Of a stretch of 6,435 nt of DNA, positions 1 to 5,202 are shown piece by piece. The stretch covers positions 1 through 6,435 of the forward strand of contig JAIRMY010000186.1 in NCBI GenBank assembly GCA_031258335.1, written 5' to 3'. Positions within the stretch are counted from its first letter, which is position 1; each line of letters starts with the position of its first letter. Below the pieces are notes generated by a model. The model did not search any database, had not been told where the DNA came from, and saw only the letters and a program-made list of their open reading frames with translations. Origin of the DNA: Spirochaetaceae bacterium (lineage in GTDB: Bacteria; Spirochaetota; Spirochaetia; Treponematales; Breznakiellaceae). A program made the position numbers and the translations under genes.

Positions 1-242
1 GGGTAAAGCAGATTTTTTGCGTTACCCATCTTGCCGTTATCGCGTGCAGGGCTGATAATCATTTTACCGTGAAAAAAATCGGGAAAGACGGCAGGACTAT
101 CACATCTGTCAGCCGGCTCTCAGGCGCTGAACGGCGTAACGAGATAGCGCGTATGCTTTCAGGGGACAAAGGCGGGACGGCGCTTGCCCATGCCTGTGAA
201 CTATTGGAGAAGTATGGGGTGAAGAATCGTGTTAAAGAATAA
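1..242 (+). CDS. recN: DNA repair protein RecN, C-terminal end (5' part outside window)
   Basis: The reading frame with codons starting at position 3 gives 79 residues and a TAA stop. RecN is an SMC-like ATPase that acts at double-strand breaks and helps recombinational repair in the cytoplasm. What is seen is the conserved tail of its ATPase head: the stretch CVTHLAVIACRADNHF matches the RecN segment that follows Walker B (usual form VTHLPQIA..AD.HF), then GRTITSVSRLSGAERRNEIARMLSG and a final ALAHACELL helix, all in family order and at the expected distance from the C-terminus. The Pro-Gln of the usual THLPQ is replaced by Ala-Val. The stop lies 14 nt inside the next gene, so the two are probably co-transcribed and translationally coupled. 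The N-terminal Walker A and coiled-coil regions are upstream of the window. Identification rests on motif recall, not on a search. Confidence 0.9.
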   Translation, partial: VKQIFCVTHLAVIACRADNHFTVKKIGKDGRTITSVSRLSGAERRNEIARMLSGDKGGTALAHACELLEKYGVKNRVKE

Positions 243-1035
243 CAATTCCGAAAAACAGCAGCATTACTTGAAAAAAACCGCGCCATTCGAGGCGAATATA
301 AAAGAAATACTAAAAAATGAAGACGCAATCATGGCGGAATGTCGCGCCGAACCGTCGTCGGCGGCAATAAAGCTGTTTTTTTTATCGGAGCGTATGCTTG
401 ACGCCGCGTCAAATTACCTTGTGATCAACGGGATAGGGCAGGCGGTATTAAACATGAAGGACGAGAATGCGCTTGGTGAAGCTAAGAAATCAGTTTCCAA
501 GGCGTTGATATATTTAGAAAATATTGTTACAGGAAAGGTTGATGCGCCGTTTTCGGAGTACGCGGAAGCGCTTGCCGAGTTGGAATCGGTTGACACTGCG
601 AGACGCTGTTTCATTGTAAAAAAAATAGGCCTTACCATTTCTCTTTTGAAAATTGCTTACGGGGATAATTCAAAATGGAGATGGGTTTTTGTAGATATGG
701 AAGGACACAGCGCGGCTGTGGCAAAGAATCTGCTCGACCTGAAAAAATTGCAGGTGAATAGCGATCCTTCTTCGCCCGATTATGAGCCGCTTCTGTACCA
801 TACGCGCTTTGTAAAAAAAATGTTGTCAAATGCCGCCGACAGGTTCCATTCCAGGTATGTAATTGCGGCAAAACGCCAGGAAGATGTTTTGAAGGCGGGA
901 AATTTTCTTAACGCCCTTCGAAGCCTGCATATTATCCTTAACGAGCGTGACGAGGCGGAAAAAGTAAAAAAGAAGTACGACAGTTGGTTTGGCACGTTGG
1001 AAAGCGAACTGAAGAAATCCGCCGCCAAAAGTTAG
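229..1035 (+). CDS. Conserved-type hypothetical helical protein between recN and ABC exporter
   Basis: I do not recognise this 268-residue protein. It starts at GTG 229 inside the end of recN, with a purine-rich GGGGTGAAG at 216-224 about four bases upstream; the next in-frame ATG is at 331 (residue 35) and has no better ribosome binding site, so the start is uncertain. The product is soluble, highly charged and predicted mostly alpha-helical by eye: no signal peptide, no membrane segment, no cysteine cluster, no nucleotide-binding motif. The last 60 residues are very rich in Lys and Glu and look like a coiled coil or helical hairpin (around AKRQEDVLKAG to ESELKKSAAKS). Helical segments separated by short turns could be a TPR-like solenoid, but no clear 34-residue consensus is visible. 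Its stop is one base before the ABC gene, so it belongs to the recN run; this implies co-expression but not a function. Confidence 0.8.
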   Translation: MLKNNNSEKQQHYLKKTAPFEANIKEILKNEDAIMAECRAEPSSAAIKLFFLSERMLDAASNYLVINGIGQAVLNMKDENALGEAKKSVSKALIYLENIVTGKVDAPFSEYAEALAELESVDTARRCFIVKKIGLTISLLKIAYGDNSKWRWVFVDMEGHSAAVAKNLLDLKKLQVNSDPSSPDYEPLLYHTRFVKKMLSNAADRFHSRYVIAAKRQEDVLKAGNFLNALRSLHIILNERDEAEKVKKKYDSWFGTLESELKKSAAKS

Positions 1036-1036
1036 T

Positions 1037-2851
1037 ATGGAAAAAACAAAAACAACGGGTGGTATTCTAAAAGAATTCAAAACCCTAAAGCCTTTTTTTT
1101 ATAAATACCGTTTCAGGTATATAGCCGGTTTTATATGCCTTTTTGTCATTGACGCGGCTCAGCTTTTTATTCCGCAGTTTACAAAGCGGGCTGTCAACTT
1201 AATTTCACAGGGTGAATTTATTTGGCTGAACATATTCAAGCTATGTCTTGCCATGATAGCGGCGATGGCGGTAATCTCTTTCGGGCGTTTTCTATGGCGG
1301 CTTTTTATTCACGGCTCCTCACGGCGCATCGAATCGGAACTGCGTCAAAAATTATTTGACCACCTTTTAACGCTTTCGTGGGATTTCTTTCAAAAAAATA
1401 AAATCGGAGATCTCATCACCCGTTCTACAAGCGACCTCAGCGCTGTAAGGATGGCGATAGGCTGGGGTCTTGTTGCCGGACTTGACGGCACGGTAATGGC
1501 GCTTTCAATCATCATAATAATTTTTTTAGAGGATGCGGGAACCGCGGTTTTTGCCGTGTTGCCGCTGCCGTTCATAACGCTGCTGATAATATTTTTTGGC
1601 AGGGCGGTAGGACGGCGCTTCAAACGAGCGCAGGAGGCAAATTCCGCGTTAAGTGAAACCGTGCAGGAAACATTCGCCGGTATTCGCGTGGTAAAATCAT
1701 TCGTAAAAGAATCGTGGTTCATAAAACGTTTTGCGGAAAACAACGATGATTACCGCGATGCGAATATGTCCGTAGTAAGACTGCACGGTTTTTTCATGCC
1801 GCTAATTTCATTCCTCGCGGGTTTCACGTCGCTCATAGTGCTGTTTGCCGGTGGGCGGCGCGTCGTGCTCGGACTCATGACGGCGGGCGACATGGTGGCG
1901 CTTTTCAGCTACATCAATATGCTGATTTGGCCTATGCTGGGCGCCGGTTTTACTGTGAACATAGTACAGCGCGGCGCGGTCTCACTGGTGCGCATAAATG
2001 AAATCCTTAACACCGAGCCATCGATTAAAAATTCACAAAAAAATCCGCAAAAGAATCTACATATCGAATTTGATAATGAAGCGGAAAGAGTTACTACGGA
2101 GGCGCAAGCCTTTGGTCCGGAAAACATAATCGAGATAAAAAATCTATCGTTCTCATACGGCGGTGGCAAAGATGTTTTGCGTAACATCAGCCTCACCGTA
2201 AAAAAAGGGGCGACTCTCGGTTTACTTGGGCGAACAGGCGCGGGAAAATCAACGCTGGTAAAACTACTGCCGCGTATGCTCGACCCGCCTCCAGAAACTG
2301 TTTTTGTAAAGGGGCGCGATATACGCCGCTGGAACATTGAGGCGCTGCGTTCAATATTCGGCGTGAGCCCCCAGGACAGTTTTGTATTTTCAGACTCGAT
2401 AAAGAACAACATCGTATACGGCATGAACGACGCGGATGGCGGCCTCATAGAAACTATATGCGGTATTTCAGCGCTGGACCGCGACATTGAATCTTTTTCG
2501 AGCGGAAAGGAAACGCTGATAGGCGAGCGCGGACTCACGCTGTCGGGCGGCCAGAAGCAGCGACTTTCCATAGCGCGCGCCATGATAATAGATTCTGAAA
2601 TACTAATCCTTGACGATTCGCTTTCCGCCGTTGACGCTGAAACGGAAAAACGAATTGTAAAAAACATATACGAAGCGCGCAAAGGTAAAACGACAATAAT
2701 TATTTCACACCGCGTATCCGCCTTCGCAAACGCGGATTACGCCGCCGTTCTTGACGGAGGTGTAATTTCCGAATACGGAACTCCCTCGGAATTAATTGAA
2801 AGCGGCGGGTACTACGCGAAAACCGCCGCGCTCCAGCGCTTGTACGAATGA
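1037..2851 (+). CDS. ABC exporter half-transporter, degenerate-site subunit (BmrC/TM287-like)
   Basis: The 604-residue protein has the standard fused half-exporter layout: about six membrane helices (roughly residues 27-45, 65-85, 143-163, 168-190, 253-272, 285-305), a Lys/Asn-rich linker at 325-362, then an ATPase domain. In the ATPase domain I see A-loop Tyr374, Walker A GRTGAGKS at 398-405, Q-loop Gln446, signature LSGGQ at 502-506, Walker B ILILDD ending at Asp526, D-loop SAVD, and H-switch His558. The residue after the Walker B Asp is Asp527, not the catalytic Glu. In known heterodimeric exporters (LmrC/LmrD, BmrC/BmrD, TM287/288) this Asp marks the subunit with the degenerate ATP site, while its LSGGQ completes the active site of the partner. 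No partner gene lies on either side. The substrate (lipid, drug or peptide) cannot be told from sequence. ATG 1037 lies one base after the upstream stop and has no clear ribosome binding site, suggesting coupled translation. Confidence 0.93.
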   Translation: MEKTKTTGGILKEFKTLKPFFYKYRFRYIAGFICLFVIDAAQLFIPQFTKRAVNLISQGEFIWLNIFKLCLAMIAAMAVISFGRFLWRLFIHGSSRRIESELRQKLFDHLLTLSWDFFQKNKIGDLITRSTSDLSAVRMAIGWGLVAGLDGTVMALSIIIIIFLEDAGTAVFAVLPLPFITLLIIFFGRAVGRRFKRAQEANSALSETVQETFAGIRVVKSFVKESWFIKRFAENNDDYRDANMSVVRLHGFFMPLISFLAGFTSLIVLFAGGRRVVLGLMTAGDMVALFSYINMLIWPMLGAGFTVNIVQRGAVSLVRINEILNTEPSIKNSQKNPQKNLHIEFDNEAERVTTEAQAFGPENIIEIKNLSFSYGGGKDVLRNISLTVKKGATLGLLGRTGAGKSTLVKLLPRMLDPPPETVFVKGRDIRRWNIEALRSIFGVSPQDSFVFSDSIKNNIVYGMNDADGGLIETICGISALDRDIESFSSGKETLIGERGLTLSGGQKQRLSIARAMIIDSEILILDDSLSAVDAETEKRIVKNIYEARKGKTTIIISHRVSAFANADYAAVLDGGVISEYGTPSELIESGGYYAKTAALQRLYE

Positions 2852-3020
2852 GGATATCCCGCGCTTGTTATTTTTTTACACGCTTCCTTACATAGGGCTT
2901 ATCCGTTGCCCGACCGCCGTCATGTCAATAACGAGCGATTACTTCACCCTTTTTGGGTAAAGCGTGGAAAAACAAAAAATGACGAGGCGCATCCCAGCCC
3001 GGGTGTGGCTTGACAACCAC
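2852..3020. other. Gene-free spacer downstream of ABC exporter
   Basis: No convincing gene, RNA or strong terminator is visible here. A plus-strand reading frame from GTG 2964 runs on into the methyltransferase remnant but its first 40 residues look like nothing and it spans the promoter, so it is not taken as a gene. A weak hairpin pairs CTTCACCC (2942-2949) with GGGTAAAG (2955-2962), with one mismatch around a five-T loop. There is a T-run at about 2871-2877 but no solid stem in front of it. The partner ABC subunit that one might expect directly downstream of the exporter is absent; together with 3021-3222 this makes about 370 bases without an intact gene. Confidence 0.6.
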
Positions 3021-3049
3021 TTGACATATTTTGCAAAATTCTGTAAAAG
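3021..3049 (+). promoter_or_regulatory. Sigma-70-type promoter of the broken methyltransferase gene
   Basis: A perfect -35 box TTGACA at 3021-3026 is followed after 17 bases by TAAAAG at 3044-3049 (four of six matches to TATAAT). A second TTGACA lies at 3010-3015, with CAAAAT at 3034-3039 after an 18-base gap, so there may be two overlapping promoters. Just downstream are the ribosome binding site AGGGGAG (3056-3062) and ATG 3070. The whole expression signal is intact although the gene behind it is not. Confidence 0.55.
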
Positions 3050-3069
3050 ATTAACAGGGGAGAATTATA

Positions 3070-3213
3070 ATGAACGATTGGGACCCAAGATAGAGAAAGC
3101 AAAAGAAGATTATCCGGATCAAATATGGATGCACGGTGATGCCGAAAATATTACTGACGACAAAAAATATACGCTTGTATTTTCAAACGCCGCCATTCAA
3201 TGGATGGACAATA
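3070..3213 (+). pseudogene. tam: Trans-aconitate 2-methyltransferase-like gene remnant (internally deleted, frameshifted, 3'-truncated)
   Basis: ATG 3070 has an ideal ribosome binding site (AGGGGAG, 7-base gap) and encodes MNDWDP, the characteristic beginning of Tam-family methyltransferases (E. coli form MSDWNP), but hits a TAG at 3091. From 3090, in another frame, the sequence encodes IEKAKEDYPDQ, then GDAENI and YTLVFSNAAIQWMDN, which match the family after its SAM-binding motif I (usual forms M.EKA...P, D....., D.VFSNA.IQW.P). About 60 codons between the two pieces, including the DLGCGPGN SAM-binding loop, are missing, and homology ends near 3213, so the C-terminal half is missing too. 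An intact Tam is about 250 residues and methylates trans-aconitate with SAM. This remnant cannot make a working enzyme. The tam label rests on recalled family motifs; a related class I methyltransferase is possible. Confidence 0.8.
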
Positions 3214-3222
3214 ATACACGCC

Positions 3223-4068
3223 CTACGGAACTTTGCGGAACAATGCCTTTGCCTCGGTTTCACGTCCGGTTTTTTGGGCAAGGATGGCCATGTTTGAAAT
3301 GATTTTTGTGTTTTCGCCGTCCAGTGAGAGCGCCTTTTCCAGTTCGCGCCGAGCCGCGTCATGGTCGCCGGTCTCCATGAGGCATATGGCAAGCTCGTTG
3401 TACGTGTCGGCGCAGCCGCCGCCTGCTTCCGCAGCCTTGCGGAAGCAGGCTATAGCATCCTTCCAGCGTTTAAGCCGGCGTAAGGCCCAGCCAAGCATGA
3501 ACCAGCCGTTCCATGAATCGGGATTCCGTTCCAGAAATTTACGGAGCCTTTTCATGCCGGATTCTTCTTTCCCGCCCGATATTAGGCGGTACGCGGCGCT
3601 GTAATCCTTGTCCACGCGGGCAGCGCTTGCTTCGGCAAGCGCTGCCTCCAACATGACAACCTCATCCGAACCAGGGAAAAGCCCATTGAGCGCGGTTATG
3701 ATTTCACGCGCCGTGCCGTATGAGCCGGTTTTAAGATGGACTAGCGCGGCGTTCTTGAATTCCGCCAGTATATCGGGTTTGAACGCAAGCACAAAACGGC
3801 GGTAATAGGCGGAAATTCCATTTTCCCCTTTGTTTTCCTGAGTAAACCGGCATATCATCCGAATCATACCGGCGATGATCATTTCTATCGTTAAATTTTC
3901 AAGCGCGGCAAGCCCTTGCGCCGCAGTACAGTCCTCGGCGGGAAGTTCCACAGGTATAGGGATTGCCGTGTCTATTGAAAACCCCGCCGCCCGGACCTTC
4001 ACTGCGACATACTCCGGTACCGGTAAAAAAACTATTTTAGTTTGGGTGGCGGGATTCTCATCCTCCAT
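3223..4068 (-). CDS. TPR-repeat protein, downstream gene of the PilZ operon, probably 3'-truncated
   Basis: The 281-residue protein has an N-terminal region of about 95 residues that I do not recognise, without signal peptide, followed by TPR units at roughly 100-133, 184-217 (GWFMLGWALRRLKRWKDAIACFRKA), 218-251 (YNELAICLMETGDHDAARRELEKAL) and 252-281 (ISNMAILAQKTGRETEAKALFRKV), with a less regular helical pair at 153-183. TPRs are protein-protein interaction scaffolds, so a cytoplasmic adaptor role is likely. ATG 4068 is six bases after the PilZ stop, with no good ribosome binding site, which fits translational coupling. The protein stops at FRKVP, just where the last helix would normally continue into its loop (such as L..DP), and next to the methyltransferase remnant, so the original 3' end was probably lost. 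Two perfect hairpins lie inside the gene (3421-3450 and 3619-3646). Confidence 0.87.
   Translation of the reverse strand: MEDENPATQTKIVFLPVPEYVAVKVRAAGFSIDTAIPIPVELPAEDCTAAQGLAALENLTIEMIIAGMIRMICRFTQENKGENGISAYYRRFVLAFKPDILAEFKNAALVHLKTGSYGTAREIITALNGLFPGSDEVVMLEAALAEASAARVDKDYSAAYRLISGGKEESGMKRLRKFLERNPDSWNGWFMLGWALRRLKRWKDAIACFRKAAEAGGGCADTYNELAICLMETGDHDAARRELEKALSLDGENTKIISNMAILAQKTGRETEAKALFRKVP
3421..3450. repeat. Perfect inverted repeat, 13-bp stem and 4-nt loop, inside the TPR gene
   Basis: GCCTGCTTCCGCA (3421-3433) and its exact complement TGCGGAAGCAGGC (3438-3450) are separated by GCCT. On the minus-strand mRNA this encodes ACFRKAAEAG, part of a canonical TPR helix, so the palindrome is fully compatible with coding. 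No T-run follows on either strand, so it does not look like a classical terminator. Confidence 0.85.
3619..3646. repeat. Perfect inverted repeat, 12-bp stem, TTCG loop, inside the TPR gene
   Basis: GGCAGCGCTTGC (3619-3630) and GCAAGCGCTGCC (3635-3646) pair perfectly around TTCG. Transcribed from the plus strand this would be a C(UUCG)G tetraloop, an exceptionally stable RNA hairpin; the actual mRNA strand (minus) would have the loop CGAA. It encodes the Ala-rich stretch AALAEASAA of the TPR protein. It is about 200 bases from the other perfect hairpin in the same gene. Confidence 0.85.
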
Positions 4069-4074
4069 AGAACA

Positions 4075-4971
4075 TCAACCGGGGGACGAGTCTGTTTCTG
4101 CCGTGGGGTCATCCGCCGGCTGGGGCGGAGCGGCGTCTACCGGCTGGGCTGCCTCTGAGACGGGAGGCGCCAGTCTTGAATCTGGTCTTACCGTACTAAG
4201 ATAATCGTTTAAGCGCACTTTATAAACCATAGGCACGGTATCAGTGTAGATCATATTTACCAAGACCATATCGCCGCGATCGGCAATATTTTCAACATTC
4301 TGAATTTTCCCGGAAATGTCATAATTTTCGGCGGGTTCATCAAAATTAAATTTTATGACGGCTTGTTTGCCTATAAGAAATTTTGAAATCCCAACCATGG
4401 CAAGCCTTGCCCCGTTGAATGAAATATCCCGCACTAAACAGCGCCGCGGTACGCCTTCCACCGCAACGCCTACCGCCTTATCGCTAAAACGCAGTTTTCG
4501 CAAAGTGTCCGGCGTTATGACTATGCGCTCATTTTTCCGTTTGGAAAAACTGACGTTTGCTTCAAGAATTCTTCCTACTATTTCGATAAGGTCATCCGGT
4601 GGGCGCTGGGAAAACCGCAGCGTAAACATGGACATATCGGCGCCTCCGGCATAAGGCGCGAAACCTATCATTCGCGTAGTTACCAAAAAAGCCACCTGTT
4701 CCCCGCCTGCCGGCTGCTTAAAACAGAATTTGATGCTTACCGAATTATTCGATTCCTTTAACTTCTCTATCAGACCCGATTTATTGCTGGCGACAACCTT
4801 TGCCTCTTCAAAACTCGTTGACCAGACAAAACACGGGTAAAAATCCGACGCGCATTTCAGGATAACTTGTTTGGCTTGTAAACCGGTTACCTGAATAACC
4901 TCTTTGTTGAAGGTTATAGGGATGCTCTTAAATTCATCATAGTAATCCTGTAACTTTTGACGTGGTAACAT
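4075..4971 (-). CDS. PilZ domain protein (YcgR-like), putative cyclic-di-GMP receptor
   Basis: I start the protein at ATG 4971 (298 residues) rather than ATG 4977 two codons upstream, because AAGGGAG is 7 bases from the former and only one base from the latter. Numbered from 4971, residues about 8-125 form a beta-rich N-terminal domain like the YcgR/PilZN flange, followed by a PilZ domain at about 140-260. Both cyclic-di-GMP binding motifs are intact: R-x3-R (RKNER, about 145-149) after the interdomain linker and D-x-S-x2-G-A (DISFNGA, about 182-188). Such proteins bind cyclic-di-GMP in the cytoplasm and alter flagellar motility or other outputs through partners. The last 30 residues are Pro, Ala and acid rich and probably disordered. 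The TPR gene follows after six bases and is the natural candidate partner. Binding is inferred from motifs; the downstream output is unknown. Confidence 0.92.
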   Translation of the reverse strand: MLPRQKLQDYYDEFKSIPITFNKEVIQVTGLQAKQVILKCASDFYPCFVWSTSFEEAKVVASNKSGLIEKLKESNNSVSIKFCFKQPAGGEQVAFLVTTRMIGFAPYAGGADMSMFTLRFSQRPPDDLIEIVGRILEANVSFSKRKNERIVITPDTLRKLRFSDKAVGVAVEGVPRRCLVRDISFNGARLAMVGISKFLIGKQAVIKFNFDEPAENYDISGKIQNVENIADRGDMVLVNMIYTDTVPMVYKVRLNDYLSTVRPDSRLAPPVSEAAQPVDAAPPQPADDPTAETDSSPG

Positions 4972-4978
4972 TCCCATA

Positions 4979-4985
4979 CTCCCTT
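4979..4985 (-). promoter_or_regulatory. Ribosome binding site that decides the PilZ start
   Basis: The minus strand reads AAGGGAG here. The gap to the first ATG (4977) is one base, too short for initiation, while the gap to the second in-frame ATG (4971) is 7 bases. The real protein should therefore begin MLPRQK rather than MGMLPRQK. Confidence 0.7.
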
Positions 4986-5031
4986 AAAGGTACCGCACAA
5001 TAGGCAAAATGTAAAGTACTTACGCTACGCG

Positions 5032-5141
5032 ATTGAAAATTGATAGTTGAAAATGAACGTGGCTTCTGATTTGTCCGTGTTATCCCCTCATTGTCCAGCG
5101 TCCGCTGTCCGTTGTTTAATTTTCCATTTATCATTTTCAAT
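5032..5141. repeat. 110-bp inverted-repeat element made of degenerate 7-bp units
   Basis: The left arm consists of heptads ATTGAAA, ATTGATA, GTTGAAA, ATGAACG (5032-5059). The right part is in the complementary sense and reads GTCCGTG, TTATCCC, a 6-base unit, then GTCCAGC, GTCCGCT, GTCCGTT, GTTTAAT, TTTCCAT, TTATCAT, TTTCAAT (5073-5141). The ends form terminal inverted repeats: 5032-5045 matches the complement of 5129-5141 at 13 of 14 positions with one missing base, and 5047-5056 is the exact complement of 5131-5140. It lies between the divergent PilZ and lipoprotein genes. I recall similar heptanucleotide low-complexity repeats in intergenic DNA of other bacteria but cannot name the family. 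A possible -10 box TATCAT is at 5129-5134 within it, without a good -35. Confidence 0.7.
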
Positions 5142-5142
5142 T

Positions 5143-5157
5143 CCCCGCAGGGCGGGG
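5143..5157. repeat. Short GC-rich hairpin upstream of the glucosaminidase lipoprotein gene
   Basis: CCCCGC (5143-5148) and GCGGGG (5152-5157) form a perfect 6-bp stem with loop AGG, immediately after the heptad element and 45 bases before the lipoprotein start. No T-run follows on either strand, so a classical terminator is unlikely; it may sit in the 5' untranslated leader of the lipoprotein mRNA or be part of the repeat element. Confidence 0.5.
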
Positions 5158-5202
5158 TTAGCCGGTGCTAATGAAAATGCCTGTTTTTGCCGATATTGGG
5201 GC

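Noticed and set aside
1..27. Inverted repeat GGGTAAAGCA / TGCGTTACCC at the window edge
   Set aside because: It has one mismatch, lies wholly inside conserved recN codons, and is readily explained by chance; the same GGGTAAAGC at 2955-2963 is likewise probably coincidence.
1909..2682. Minus-strand 257-aa open frame opposite the ABC ATPase domain
   Set aside because: It is the antisense shadow of a strongly conserved domain; it is Ser, Arg and Phe rich, without motifs or a ribosome binding site.
2942..2962. Hairpin with T loop as terminator of the ABC operon
   Set aside because: The stem is 8 bp with a mismatch and no T-run follows the right arm.
2964..3302. Plus-strand 112-aa open frame as an intact gene
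   Set aside because: It runs through the promoter and ribosome binding site, its N-terminus resembles nothing, only residues from about 43 to 83 match a methyltransferase, and its tail is antisense to the TPR gene.
5032..5141. CRISPR array or iteron-type origin at the heptad region
   Set aside because: There are no spacer-repeat units of 20-40 bases, no DnaA boxes and no replication gene; the period is 7 bases with drifting units.
5047..5202. Extended N-terminus of the glucosaminidase lipoprotein
   Set aside because: These 52 codons cover the heptad repeat and hairpin; the signal peptide and lipobox are placed correctly only from ATG 5203.
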